Shown here: positions 27,920 to 36,774 of the stretch, in pieces
Numbering within the stretch: position 1 is the first letter of the stretch
Layout of the letters: each line of letters opens with the position of its first letter
Assembly: GCA_019247305.1 (NCBI GenBank)
Contig: JAFAPC010000185.1
Coordinates: 1 to 64,000, forward strand
Source of the DNA: Pseudonocardiales bacterium
GTDB taxonomy: Bacteria > Actinomycetota > Actinomycetes > Mycobacteriales > Pseudonocardiaceae
Length of the DNA: 64,000 nucleotides
Direction of reading: 5' to 3'
Made by a program: the position numbers and the translations under genes
The notes under the pieces: generated by a model
What the model saw: the letters and a program-made list of their open reading frames with translations, nothing else
The model's database searches: none
What the model was told of the DNA's origin: nothing

Positions 27920-30565
27920 ATGGATGAGAAGCTCATTCTTGACCTCGGTTGTCTTGGCAAGCGGCTGCTGCCCGTGGTGGGGGGTAAGGCGGCGAATCTC
28001 GGTGAGCTCATCCGTTCGGGGTTTCCGGTGCCACCCGGGTTCTGTGTTACTACGGCGGCCTACCAGCAGGTTGCTGGGGATGTTGTCGACCTCGGGGCGC
28101 GCGGTGTGGGTTCGTTCGCCGAGCGAGCTCGTGCTGCGATCCTGGCGTCGCCGGTGCCCGCCGCCCTCGCCGATGTCGTGGGTCGCGCGTACCGCGCTCT
28201 CGGGGAGGACGTGCCGGTCGCGGTGCGCTCCTCGGCCACGGCGGAGGACCTACCCTGGGCGAGTTTCGCTGGCCAGCAGGACACCTATCTCAATATCGTC
28301 GGCACGGATGCCGTGCTTGACGCCCTCCGCCGGTGTTGGGCGTCATTATGGACTGAGCGGGCGGTCAGCTACCGCAGCGCCAACGGCATCGACCACGCCA
28401 CCGTGCGGATCGCGGTGGTCGTCCAACGGATGATCGAGCCGCGGGTCGCCGGGGTGCTGTTCACGGCCGACCCGGTGACCGGCCATCGCGGGCACCTGGT
28501 CATCGATGCCAGCCCTGGCCTGGGTGAGGCGGTGGTGTCCGGCTCGGTCAATCCCGACCACTTCGTCGTCGACGCCGCTGGTGCGGTTCTGGAACGCAGG
28601 CTGGGCGACAAGCGGGTGGTTGTCCGCTCGCTGCCTGGTGGTGGTACCGAGCAGGTCGTGCGGCCGGCGAACGCCGAACAGCCGTGCCTGAGCGACGGGC
28701 AGATCCGTGATCTCACCGCACTGGGGCAGCGCGTCCAGGCATATTACCGCGCACCGCAGGACATCGAGTGGGTACTCGATGGCACCGGGCAGCTGTGGCT
28801 GACCCAGGCCCGACCGATCACCACGCTGTACCCGCTGCCGACTCCGCCGGATGGAGGGCTGCGCGTCTACTTCTGCATGAGCCTGGCTCAGGGGCTGACT
28901 CGTCCGATGACCCCGATGGGCATCGCGGCATTCCGGCTGATCACGTCCTCCGTCTCGGAGCTGGTGTTCAGCTTGGCCCTCGCCGACCCGGTGGCCGGTC
29001 CAGCGGCGTTCGCGGAGGCCGGTCAGCGGCTGTTCGCCGACGTCACGCCCGTGCTGCACAGCCGGATCGGCCGGCTGGTGGTGTCCCGGATCCTCGACGT
29101 GATGGAGGCTCGCTCAGCGGTGGTGTTCCGCCGGCTCTACGACGACCCCCGGCTTGCGGAGCGGACCACGTCACTGTGGCCGTTCGTGCGGCGGCTGGTC
29201 ACGGTGGCCGTGCGATTCGGGATCCCGCTGCAGATCGGTCAGGCGCTGGCCTGGCCTGCGGCGGCACGCCGACGCGTCGATCAGGTTGGCCGGCAGCTGC
29301 GCGCGCGGTGCACCGTGCCGGCAGGCGCCACCAGCGCGCAACGGTTGGATCACGTGCAGCGCCTGCTCCACACGGTGGTCATCCCGGTCATGCTGGCGGT
29401 CATGCCGGTGGCCGGCGCCGGGCTTCTCGCGCTGGCGCTGGCCAGCAAACTCGCTCGCGAGGACGGGGGCGCCCAGTCAGTGGGACCCAGCCAGTGGGAC
29501 GACGTGCTACGCGGGCTGCCGCATGATGTCACCACCGAGATGGATCTCGAACTGTGGACCTTGGCGAGGCGGGTCCGCACCGAGGCGGCGGCCCTCGCCG
29601 CGCTGCGCGCAGTAGCCCCGGCAGAGTTGGCGCGCCACTTCAGCCACCATGAGTTGGCGCCGGTGCTCCAGCACGGGCTCGGCGAGTTCCTAACCCGGCA
29701 TGGTTACCGGGCCGTCGCCGAAATCGATGTAGGTATACCGCGGTGGTCCGATGACCCGACCCATGTGCTCGGTATCCTCGCCAACTACCTGCGACTGGAG
29801 AACCCGAATCTCGCTCCGGATGTGCAGTTCGCCCGGGGCGCCCGCGCCGCCGACGCGGTCATGACAGAGGTGGTTGCACGGGTTCGGCGGCGCAGCCGAC
29901 TGCGGGCCGCCGCGGTGCGCTTCGCGTTGGGACGGGTTCGGGCACTGGTCGGCATGCGGGAGACGCACAAGGACTACCTGGTGCGCATCTTGGCGCACGT
30001 TCGGCAGCAGCTGGCCGCCGTCGGTGCCGAGATCGCCGCCGCTGGGCTGCTCGAAGCGCCTGAGGACGTGTTCTTCCTCGATCTCCGCCAGGCCCGGGCC
30101 GCGCTCGCGGGTGCGGACTTCCGAACGCTCATCGCAGCGCGCCACGAGGACTACGAACGGGAGCTGCGGCGCCCACAGGTGCCGCGGGTCATGCTTTCCG
30201 ACGGCACCCAACCTGAGGTCCTCGCCACTCCCGGCCACCAGCCGGCCGGGAAACTGCTGACCGGCACACCCGCCTCCGCGGGAACCGCCACCGCAACGGC
30301 GCGGGTGGTGCTCGATCCGGTGGGGGCTTACGTGGAGCCCGGGGAAATCCTGGTCGCACCGTCGACCGATCCTGGCTGGACGCCCCTGTTCCTCACCGCG
30401 GGCGGACTGGTCATGGAGATGGGTGGGGCTAACTCCCACGGTGCCGTCGTCGCCCGCGAGTACGGCATCCCCGCGGTAGTCGGGGTTCCCGAGGCGACCC
30501 TGCGCATCACAACTGGACAGCGGATCACCATCCACGGCGCGAGGGGCGTCGTCGAATTACCCTAA
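27920..30565 (+). CDS. PEP/pyruvate-binding phosphotransferase, rifampin phosphotransferase-like
   Basis: 881 aa. The N-terminal ATP-grasp domain (GGKAANLGEL, VRSSATAEDLPWASFAGQQDTYL, GVLFTADPVTG) reaches ~310. A long helical middle domain (~320-770) follows, then a C-terminal phosphohistidine swivel domain (PSTDPGWTPLF, GGANSHGAVVAREYGIPAVVG, His as phospho-carrier). With the swivel domain last and no TIM barrel, this is the architecture of rifampin phosphotransferases, not PEP synthase; the substrate cannot be told from sequence alone. ATG 27920 follows GGGAGGGG; TTG 27917 is possible. It stands alone between the kinase and sigC. Confidence 0.78.
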   Translation: MDEKLILDLGCLGKRLLPVVGGKAANLGELIRSGFPVPPGFCVTTAAYQQVAGDVVDLGARGVGSFAERARAAILASPVPAALADVVGRAYRALGEDVPVAVRSSATAEDLPWASFAGQQDTYLNIVGTDAVLDALRRCWASLWTERAVSYRSANGIDHATVRIAVVVQRMIEPRVAGVLFTADPVTGHRGHLVIDASPGLGEAVVSGSVNPDHFVVDAAGAVLERRLGDKRVVVRSLPGGGTEQVVRPANAEQPCLSDGQIRDLTALGQRVQAYYRAPQDIEWVLDGTGQLWLTQARPITTLYPLPTPPDGGLRVYFCMSLAQGLTRPMTPMGIAAFRLITSSVSELVFSLALADPVAGPAAFAEAGQRLFADVTPVLHSRIGRLVVSRILDVMEARSAVVFRRLYDDPRLAERTTSLWPFVRRLVTVAVRFGIPLQIGQALAWPAAARRRVDQVGRQLRARCTVPAGATSAQRLDHVQRLLHTVVIPVMLAVMPVAGAGLLALALASKLAREDGGAQSVGPSQWDDVLRGLPHDVTTEMDLELWTLARRVRTEAAALAALRAVAPAELARHFSHHELAPVLQHGLGEFLTRHGYRAVAEIDVGIPRWSDDPTHVLGILANYLRLENPNLAPDVQFARGARAADAVMTEVVARVRRRSRLRAAAVRFALGRVRALVGMRETHKDYLVRILAHVRQQLAAVGAEIAAAGLLEAPEDVFFLDLRQARAALAGADFRTLIAARHEDYERELRRPQVPRVMLSDGTQPEVLATPGHQPAGKLLTGTPASAGTATATARVVLDPVGAYVEPGEILVAPSTDPGWTPLFLTAGGLVMEMGGANSHGAVVAREYGIPAVVGVPEATLRITTGQRITIHGARGVVELP

Positions 30566-30586
30566 GCAGCTGTCAGACCGCAGGGT

Positions 30587-31168
30587 TCAGGGGCCGGTGG
30601 CGCTGTGCCCGGACTGTCCGGGGGCGTTCATCGCGCGGATCAGGTCCTCCCGGGCCCGGGCCACCCGGGAGCGGATGGTGCCGATGGGGCAGCCGCACAC
30701 CTCGGCGGTGGCCGCGTAGTCCAAGCCCAGTATCTGGGTGAGCACGAAGGCGTCCCGGCGGTCGGGCTCCAGCGCGGCCACCAGCTCACGGAGCAGGATG
30801 CCCTCCTCGAACCCGGATCGCCGCTGGCTCAGGCGCGCGGCCGTGACGGTGTCCCAGTCCTCGACGGCCGTGGTGCGCGGCCGGGTCTGCCTCCGTCGGA
30901 TCTGGTCAGCGGCGACCCGCCGAGCGATGGACAGCAGCCAGGTGCGGGCGCAGGAGCGGCCGGCGAAATGCGGCAGCGCCCGCAGCGCCCGCAGATAGGT
31001 CTCCTGGGTGAGGTCCTCGGCCTCGTCGCGCGCACAGAGGTGACCGAGGAAGCGGTATACGTCACGCTGCGTAGCACGGATGAAGGCCACCAGGGCGGCC
31101 CGGTCTCCCGCACCAGCCGCGAGCGCCAGCTCGGTCGTTCGCACGTCATCAGGCCGAGGGTCACCCAT
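30587..31168 (-). CDS. sigC: SigC-like ECF RNA polymerase sigma factor
   Basis: 193 aa. Sigma region 2 reads FIRATQRDVYRFLGHL and DEAEDLTQETYLRALRALP with ARTWLLSIARRVAADQIRR. Region 4 reads LTQILGLDYAATAEVCGCP followed by IGTIRSRVARAREDL. The wording of both regions follows mycobacterial SigC. Start at 31168 (MGDPRPDD); the long upstream extension covers the divergent gene. Transcribed away from a zinc-finger membrane protein, its probable anti-sigma partner. Confidence 0.87.
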   Translation of the reverse strand: MGDPRPDDVRTTELALAAGAGDRAALVAFIRATQRDVYRFLGHLCARDEAEDLTQETYLRALRALPHFAGRSCARTWLLSIARRVAADQIRRRQTRPRTTAVEDWDTVTAARLSQRRSGFEEGILLRELVAALEPDRRDAFVLTQILGLDYAATAEVCGCPIGTIRSRVARAREDLIRAMNAPGQSGHSATGP

Positions 31169-31230
31169 ACGGGAAGAGTAACGACAACGTCGCCGGGAAC
31201 CCCAGAGGTCCGGGACACGACCATCGTCAC

Positions 31231-32001
31231 GTGAATTGCACACAATGTAAGGAAGCCCTCTCGGCCCGGCTGGATGACGAGGAGAGTCCGGCGGAACGGG
31301 GCGCGATCGAGGTGCATCTGGCGGGTTGTGCGCAGTGCCGCCAGTTCGCCGACGAGGCCGCACGCGTCACCAGGCTCGCTCGCACTGCCCTGGCCGCTGC
31401 GGAGCCCGACGTCGCCGAGGCGGTCCTGGCAGCTGCCCCCCGCTCCCGACGCCCCCCGCTGGTCACCGTGGTGCGGGTGCTGCTCGGCCTGGTCGGTCTT
31501 GCCCAAGCTGAGGTGGCCTTACTGGAGGTGCTCGGAGCTCATCCCAGCGGGCAGGGCGCTCAGGGGGTCGTGCTGCAAGGAGCCTCAGTCGCGCACTTCG
31601 CTCACGAGAGCGCCGCCTGGAACCTGGCGTTGGGGGTCGGCTTTCTCTGGGTCGCTAAGCGCTCGTCGCGGACCTCGGGGATGGTGCCCACGCTGGTGAC
31701 GTTTGTCGCGGTCCTCACCGCGTTGGTGGTGCTGGATGCGTTGGCTGGGGGAGTCGATGCCGCCAGGTTGCTCACGCACGGACTGGTCCTGATCGGCCTC
31801 GTCCTCGTGATCGTGCTCGACCGGCTGCCGAGGCCTGCGGGGACAACCGTGCCCGGCACGCCGGTGTTGCGGCAGCGCCAGTCGCCTCCGTTGGGGCATG
31901 GTGATCCGATGAGCGGGACCGAGGCCGAGGGTCTGCCACCGGATCCGCGGCCGATCGCGCGCCACGACGACACCGCCGCGGCGCAGCGCCGTACCGCTTA
32001 A
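31231..32001 (+). CDS. Zinc-finger (zf-HC2) anti-sigma-like membrane protein
   Basis: 256 aa, GTG start. The N-terminal anti-sigma zinc domain has CTQCKEAL and HLAGCAQC (the HxxxCxxC core), then four or so membrane helices (LVTVVRVLLGLVGLAQAEVAL, WNLALGVGFLWVA, LVTFVAVLTALVVLDAL, LVLIGLVLVIVL) and a charged cytoplasmic tail. Divergent from sigC with 62 bp between the starts, so it is a good candidate for its regulator. In mycobacteria sigC has no recognised dedicated anti-sigma, which makes the pairing notable. Confidence 0.8.
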   Translation: MNCTQCKEALSARLDDEESPAERGAIEVHLAGCAQCRQFADEAARVTRLARTALAAAEPDVAEAVLAAAPRSRRPPLVTVVRVLLGLVGLAQAEVALLEVLGAHPSGQGAQGVVLQGASVAHFAHESAAWNLALGVGFLWVAKRSSRTSGMVPTLVTFVAVLTALVVLDALAGGVDAARLLTHGLVLIGLVLVIVLDRLPRPAGTTVPGTPVLRQRQSPPLGHGDPMSGTEAEGLPPDPRPIARHDDTAAAQRRTA

Positions 32002-32153
32002 CCCGCTAGCACGGCCGGCCTGGCCGACGGGCCAGCGCGGTTTCTGGCGGCCCACCCGGACCGAGGGGTGACCCGATTGGTCGTTGCGTTCCGCGCCAGC
32101 ATCGCGCCAAAATAAATCAGTTGCAAATTGATGGCAGTAGCGATGTGGTGGTC

Positions 32154-32867
32154 ATGACGGGCACCGAGACGGGGCCGGTGGGTCACCCCCCGCGTGGGCA
32201 CACCCACGGTCACCTGTGGTTGTTGCCGGACGGCACTGGTCTGCACGCCCCCTACGGTCAGTTGGCGGTCGAGGCCGGCACTGGTCGGGTCTGCTGCCAC
32301 CTGTGCGGGCGGTGGTATGTCTCACTGGGCGGCCATCTCCGCACGCACGGTCACACGGCCGAGTCCTACCGGAGGACCATGGGGCTGTGTCGAAGCCGGC
32401 CGCTGGTCGCCGAGGCCCTGTCCCGGTCAATCGCTACCCGCCAAAGCGCAGCGTACCGACGCTCACCCGCGCTACGGGCCCGGCTCGCGGTGGGTCAGCA
32501 GCTCTCCAAGAGCGGCCAACTGGCCACGCTGGCCGCCACTGCGCAGACCGCCAGCCCCTCCCCGGAGCTGGCCCGGCTGCGCCGCGCAGCGCTGGACGCC
32601 GGCCGGGCGACCAGGGCCGCCCAGCGTGATCAGGTACTGGCCCGACGCCTGCGGGAGCTCGGCTTCGACGACCTGGCCGGCTACCTGCGCCACGCCTACT
32701 GCGCCGGGGCGAGCCTGCGCAGTCTCGCCAAAGCGACCGGCCTGGGGTGGGTCAGGCTGCGGCGCGAGCTTGAGGCGGCCGGGTGTAGCGCGACGGGGGC
32801 GGATCTCGGCAGCGAGGCACTCAGACGTGACCACGGGGGTTGCACTAGAGCAGCAAAAGCAAGATAG
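32154..32867 (+). CDS. Ros/MucR-type zinc finger protein
   Basis: 237 aa. The MucR-like finger CHLCGRWYVSLGGHLRTHGH followed by TAESYRRTMGL occurs at ~45-80. The rest is basic, with two more helical segments (LRELGFDDLAGYLRHAY and LRSLAKATGLGWVRLRRELEAAG) that could form a second DNA-binding region. Probably a transcriptional regulator. The start is uncertain: ATG 32154 is used, ATG 32121 is possible, and neither has a good ribosome site. AT-rich sequence (~32100-32125) just upstream may be the promoter. Confidence 0.7.
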   Translation: MTGTETGPVGHPPRGHTHGHLWLLPDGTGLHAPYGQLAVEAGTGRVCCHLCGRWYVSLGGHLRTHGHTAESYRRTMGLCRSRPLVAEALSRSIATRQSAAYRRSPALRARLAVGQQLSKSGQLATLAATAQTASPSPELARLRRAALDAGRATRAAQRDQVLARRLRELGFDDLAGYLRHAYCAGASLRSLAKATGLGWVRLRRELEAAGCSATGADLGSEALRRDHGGCTRAAKAR

Positions 32868-32905
32868 TAGCTACAGCACAGCTTCGCTACTAAAGGAGAT
32901 CAAGC

Positions 32906-33517
32906 GTGGCCGACTACACCCTGCCTGAGCTGCCCTACGACTACGGTGCTCTGGAACCCCACATCGCCGGGAAGATCATGGAGCTGCACCACTCCGGGCA
33001 CCACGCCACCTACGTCAAGGGCGCCAACACCGCCTTGGAGCAGCTGGCGCAGGCGCGGGAACGCGCGGAGTTGACAGCGGTGAACCTGCTGGAGAAGAAC
33101 CTGGCGTTCAACCTCGCTGGTCACGTCAACCACTCGGTGTTCTGGCCCAACATGTCCCCCGACGGCGGTGACAAGCCCGACGGCGAACTCGCCGCGGCGA
33201 TCGATGAGTACTTTGGTTCCTTTGACGCCTTCCGCGGGCACTTCACCGCCAACTCACTCGGCGTGCAGGGATCCGGGTGGTCGGTCCTCGCGTGGGACTC
33301 ACTCGGGCAGCGTCTGCTCCTCCAGCAGCTCTACGACCACCAAGGCAACTTGACTCCCGGCATGCTGCCGTTGCTGTTGCTCGACATGTGGGAGCACGCC
33401 TTCTACCTGCAGTACCGCAACGTCAAACCAGACTACGTCGAGGCCTGGTGGAACGTGGTGAACTGGGCCGACGTCGCCCGCCGGTTCACCCATGCCCGCT
33501 CGATCGCGCTGCCCTGA
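32906..33517 (+). CDS. sodA: Superoxide dismutase, Fe/Mn family
   Basis: 203 aa, dismutes superoxide to oxygen and peroxide. Metal ligands are His28 (ELHHSGHH), His76 (HVNHSVFW), Asp160 and His164 ([11 protein letters not shown]). Residue 145 in YDHQGN is His, as in mycobacterial iron enzymes. GTG start after AAAGGAGATCAAGC. No signal peptide. A small gene follows 25 bp downstream. Confidence 0.95.
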   Translation: MADYTLPELPYDYGALEPHIAGKIMELHHSGHHATYVKGANTALEQLAQARERAELTAVNLLEKNLAFNLAGHVNHSVFWPNMSPDGGDKPDGELAAAIDEYFGSFDAFRGHFTANSLGVQGSGWSVLAWDSLGQRLLLQQLYDHQGNLTPGMLPLLLLDMWEHAFYLQYRNVKPDYVEAWWNVVNWADVARRFTHARSIALP

Positions 33518-33542
33518 GCCGCCCGGTGCCCGGAAGGCGACC

Positions 33543-33854
33543 ATGAGCGCCGAGACTCCTGATGAGCTGCTGCACACGGTGCTGCCCCCAGCGCTAGAAG
33601 TCCTCACCGCATGGAGCATCGCCGAGACCGAAGCCGATCGCGCAGTATTCCACCAGGCGATGAACCGCACCATCACGGACGCCGCCACCGCCCCGGACCC
33701 CCTGCGCGGACTGGCCGAGATGATGTTCGGCCTGTCCGCCCTGTCCGGAATCCTGCTCGATGAACTCGCCGAGGTCACCGGCCGATCCCGCGGCGAGGTC
33801 CTGCACGCCGTCCACCTGCGCTACCTCGGCCCAGGCTGCGAAGCGCCGCGCTAA
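33543..33854 (+). CDS. Hypothetical protein downstream of sodA, 103 aa
   Basis: Alpha-helical, acidic, no membrane segment or cysteines beyond one near the C-terminus. The segment LRGLAEMMFGLSALSGILLDELAEVTG suggests a helical bundle. Start MSAETPDE at 33543. It follows sodA closely and overlaps the convergent next gene by a few bases. I do not recognise the family. Confidence 0.6.
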   Translation: MSAETPDELLHTVLPPALEVLTAWSIAETEADRAVFHQAMNRTITDAATAPDPLRGLAEMMFGLSALSGILLDELAEVTGRSRGEVLHAVHLRYLGPGCEAPR

Positions 33855-35125
33855 CTCAGCGCACCATCGGTGGCGGGGTGGTCGGTGAGCAGCCAGACCG
33901 GGCCCTGCGGGGTGTCGCGCACCTCGATCCCGGCTGCGGTGAGCCGATCGCGCACGGTGTCGGCGAACGTCCACGACCCTTGGCGGCGAGCCTGCTCCCG
34001 CAGCTCAAGAAGAATGTCGACGAAGGGCGCGACGGCTTCTCGGGGGTCCCGCGCACCGATCACGGCGAGCCCGGCCAATCGCGTGAGCATCCGGCGTAGC
34101 ACGGCCCGGGGCCCCTCGGTGCCGTCCATCTCCTCAGTGTCGGCTGACCAGTCGACAATCGCCTGCTCCAGCTCCAGGACGGCAGTGGCCGCCGCGGTCA
34201 CGTCACGGGAGCGTAGCCCGGTGTCGAAGGCCTGCTGGAGCCGCTGCGCCTCCGCGCGCAGCGAGGGGGTGGGGGACGGTGCCTCGGTGGCCCAGCGCTG
34301 CGCGCTCGACCGGGCCGGTGTCGGGCCGCCGCCTGCGGCGATCGCCCGAAGCTCATCGATTCCCGCCGTGGTGCCCGAGGCGAAGACTGTGCTCACGGCC
34401 TGCCGGCGGACCGTGAGCGCGCCGCGACCCAGGACCGTCACCGTGTCCGCATCAAGGTCAAACACGGCGGCGGTGTGTTCGTCCACCCCGAGCACGATCG
34501 TCTCGGCGGCCAGCATCGACTCCAGCACGCGCAGCCGCCGCTCGCCCAGGTAGCAAAACCGGGTGTCGTGGGTGCCGCCCTCGGCGTTGTCGTAGTGCGG
34601 GATCACCGCCGCGGGTAGGCCAAGCTGGGCCAGCAGGTCGATGCCGTCGGCCCAGTACGGGGCCGCGCCGACCTTGTAGATCTCATACACCGGCACGGCG
34701 GCGACTCCGAGGGTCACCGCTGCCGCGCTGGCGAACGTCAGAGCGCCAACGCCGGTGAGCTTGTCCACCAGGACGTCCCGCAGCCCACTGCGTTTCCAGA
34801 CGCCCAGCGCATAGGTCGGGCTGCCCGGGCCGGCAAAGACGTAGTCGGCGGCGTCGGTCCGCGCCAAGGCCTGTTCGCGAGACAGGACGTCCGCTGCGCT
34901 GCGCCAGGAGACGACGTCGAGGGGAATCTGGAGGTTCCGGAAGTAGCTGACGGTGCGCTGAGAGATCTCGTCAGCGTTCTCCTGGAAACCGTACGGGCTG
35001 TCGAGGAGAACCGCATCGACGGGCGCAGCGCCGAGGCGCTCGACGAGCAGGCGGTGCACCTTCGCCATCGTCGGGGCGGTCTCTCCGGATCCCATGATGG
35101 TCAGCAGCCGTGGGCGGGGTGTCAT
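33851..35125 (-). CDS. Peptidase S51/cyanophycinase-like protein with CysRS-like C-terminal domain
   Basis: 424 aa in two parts. The N-terminal ~240 residues form a class-I-glutamine-amidotransferase/S51-like fold: LLTIMGSGETAP, FAGPGSPTYALGVWKRSG, ALTFASAAAVTLG and IPHYDNAEGGTHDTRFCYLGE. Where S51 peptidases have a Ser nucleophile in GxSAGA, the FASAAA motif suggests an altered or inactive site. The C-terminal ~130 residues resemble the DALR-like end of cysteinyl-tRNA synthetase (EQARRQGSWTFADTVRDRLTAAGIEV then DTPQGPVWLL, in parts). The fused function is unknown. Confidence 0.7.
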   Translation of the reverse strand: MTPRPRLLTIMGSGETAPTMAKVHRLLVERLGAAPVDAVLLDSPYGFQENADEISQRTVSYFRNLQIPLDVVSWRSAADVLSREQALARTDAADYVFAGPGSPTYALGVWKRSGLRDVLVDKLTGVGALTFASAAAVTLGVAAVPVYEIYKVGAAPYWADGIDLLAQLGLPAAVIPHYDNAEGGTHDTRFCYLGERRLRVLESMLAAETIVLGVDEHTAAVFDLDADTVTVLGRGALTVRRQAVSTVFASGTTAGIDELRAIAAGGGPTPARSSAQRWATEAPSPTPSLRAEAQRLQQAFDTGLRSRDVTAAATAVLELEQAIVDWSADTEEMDGTEGPRAVLRRMLTRLAGLAVIGARDPREAVAPFVDILLELREQARRQGSWTFADTVRDRLTAAGIEVRDTPQGPVWLLTDHPATDGALS

Positions 35126-35162
35126 GAAAGGAGATCACCCCTTTTTTGCTTTTGTTCCAGGC

Positions 35163-35636
35163 TCAGGAGCCAACGAGCTGACCTGCCACATCGGGGGTGT
35201 GGGCTACCACAGCGTGCCACAGCCGCGGGTACTCCTCGGCAGCCGCCATCACCGCTGGGGTGGTGCGGGCCACCAGCGACAGGTGCCGCAGCGCATGGGC
35301 CAGGACGTGCTCGAGCGCCACCGCCGCCGGAGTGGGGGTGGCGGCGTCGGGGGAGCACAGGATGTGGGCGTCAGCGGGGACGGCGGAGACGGTGCCCGCG
35401 CCAGGGTCCGGGTCGGGCGCCACGGCGTAGGTAAGGATCAACCCGCCGGGGGTGGGCCGCCAGGATGTCGAGTGCACGACGGTCGCGGTGGGCAGGTGGG
35501 CGCCTAGGCCCGCGAGCTCGCGGGCCCGAGTATCGGGTCGGCATCCCGCGGGCAGCTCACCGCGGGTCGCGCGCCAGCTCAGCTGGCCGTCGTCGGAGAC
35601 TGACAGCAGGATGATTTCGATCTGAACCGTATGCAC
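35163..35636 (-). CDS. Conserved hypothetical protein, 157 aa
   Basis: GTG start with GGGGG upstream. No motif I recognise; predicted alpha/beta with strands at TVQIEIILLSVSDDGQLSW and GGLILTYAVAPDPDP, then a helical C-terminal half with HVLAHALRHLSLVA. The compact pattern of strands resembles a small cytosolic domain. It lies divergent from the ctaG-like gene and 38 bp downstream of the S51-like gene on the same strand. Confidence 0.6.
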   Translation of the reverse strand: MHTVQIEIILLSVSDDGQLSWRATRGELPAGCRPDTRARELAGLGAHLPTATVVHSTSWRPTPGGLILTYAVAPDPDPGAGTVSAVPADAHILCSPDAATPTPAAVALEHVLAHALRHLSLVARTTPAVMAAAEEYPRLWHAVVAHTPDVAGQLVGS

Positions 35637-35730
35637 GTAAACCCCCAGTGTAGCTGCCTGCCCGTTGCAACTGCGATGCTAGGGCAGAGATGGTGGTGTC
35701 GTCGCATGGCACCGGGCGGGGAGTCCACTT

Positions 35731-36774
35731 GTGGGGGTGCCGCGCGTTACGCTCGCTGTGGCTGGCCATCGTGTCCTGGCTGGCCACCGTGCAGAGGGGA
35801 GCCCGGAGATCCCGCCGCTGAACTGGCACACCGCCGTGACGACCTGGACGTCGGCCCCGGTCTTCGACGCCCTAGCCGCGCTGGGCCTCGCCGGTTACCT
35901 GACAGCCGTGCTCCGTCGAGCCCGGCCGGACAGGCCCGGCGCTGCGCTGCGCGCCACGGCGTCCTGGGCGGCGGGGCTGGCGGTGCTGTTGGTCGCGGTG
36001 CACAGCAGCATCGAGGTCTACGGGCACGCGCTGCTGTGGGTGCACATGATCCAGCATCTATTGTTGATTATGGTTGTGCCGGTGCTGCTCATCTGGGGCC
36101 AACCGATCCGCCGGTGCTGGGGCCGGGCCCCGGGCGGTCGCCTGGCGCGGTGGCTGACTTTCCCGGTGCTGACGCTGGGCTTGTACACCGGGGTGCTAGT
36201 CATCACTCATCTCACCGGTTTCCCGGAGTTGATGGCGACCCAACCCTGGGCGCACCACCTCGAGCAGGTGCTGTATCTGCTCAGCGGCTACCTACTGTTC
36301 TTACCGCTGGTCGGCGCGGAGGCCAGCCCGTGGCCCATTCCGCACATCGTCCGCTTTGCCCTACTCGGATTGGCGATGGGCGCGGACACGCTGGTGGGGG
36401 TGGCACTGATGCTCACCGGGCGAGCGCTGGCCCCCAGCACTGGGTTGGCCCGGCCGGGCTGGGGACCGTCCCTGCTCAAAGATCAGAACTTCTCCGGGGC
36501 GATCATGTGGGTCGGCGGTGACGTGCTGATGATGCTGCTGATGCTCGCGGTGGTCGCCCAGTGGAGCATGACCGGGTCCCGAGCCCGGCTCGGCGACTGG
36601 CTGGAATCGGCCCGCCGCCAGTCGTTGGCCGCAGTCGGGTCCTACCCCGGCAGTGCGGACACCACCGTCGTCGGGGCTAGTCCCGACGTCGATGACGACG
36701 AAGCGGCCCGGCAAGCCTACAACCGGATGCTGGCCGCGCTACACCGGCGCCCGCCCCCCCGGCGCAGCGGGTGA
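35731..36774 (+). CDS. ctaG: Cytochrome c oxidase assembly protein, caa3-type CtaG
   Basis: 347 aa polytopic membrane protein with about seven helices. Family signatures are WVHMIQHLLLIMVVPVLLIWGQP in parts, the HLTGFPELMATQPWAHHLEQVLYLLSG segment, and GADTLVGVALMLTG with later NFSGAIMWVGGD. Conserved histidines (HMIQH, HHLEQ) suggest copper handling for oxidase assembly in the membrane. GTG start after GGGGAG. The C-terminal ~70 residues are a soluble acidic tail. Its end overlaps the convergent DUF190 gene by 36 bp. Confidence 0.85.
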   Translation: MGVPRVTLAVAGHRVLAGHRAEGSPEIPPLNWHTAVTTWTSAPVFDALAALGLAGYLTAVLRRARPDRPGAALRATASWAAGLAVLLVAVHSSIEVYGHALLWVHMIQHLLLIMVVPVLLIWGQPIRRCWGRAPGGRLARWLTFPVLTLGLYTGVLVITHLTGFPELMATQPWAHHLEQVLYLLSGYLLFLPLVGAEASPWPIPHIVRFALLGLAMGADTLVGVALMLTGRALAPSTGLARPGWGPSLLKDQNFSGAIMWVGGDVLMMLLMLAVVAQWSMTGSRARLGDWLESARRQSLAAVGSYPGSADTTVVGASPDVDDDEAARQAYNRMLAALHRRPPPRRSG

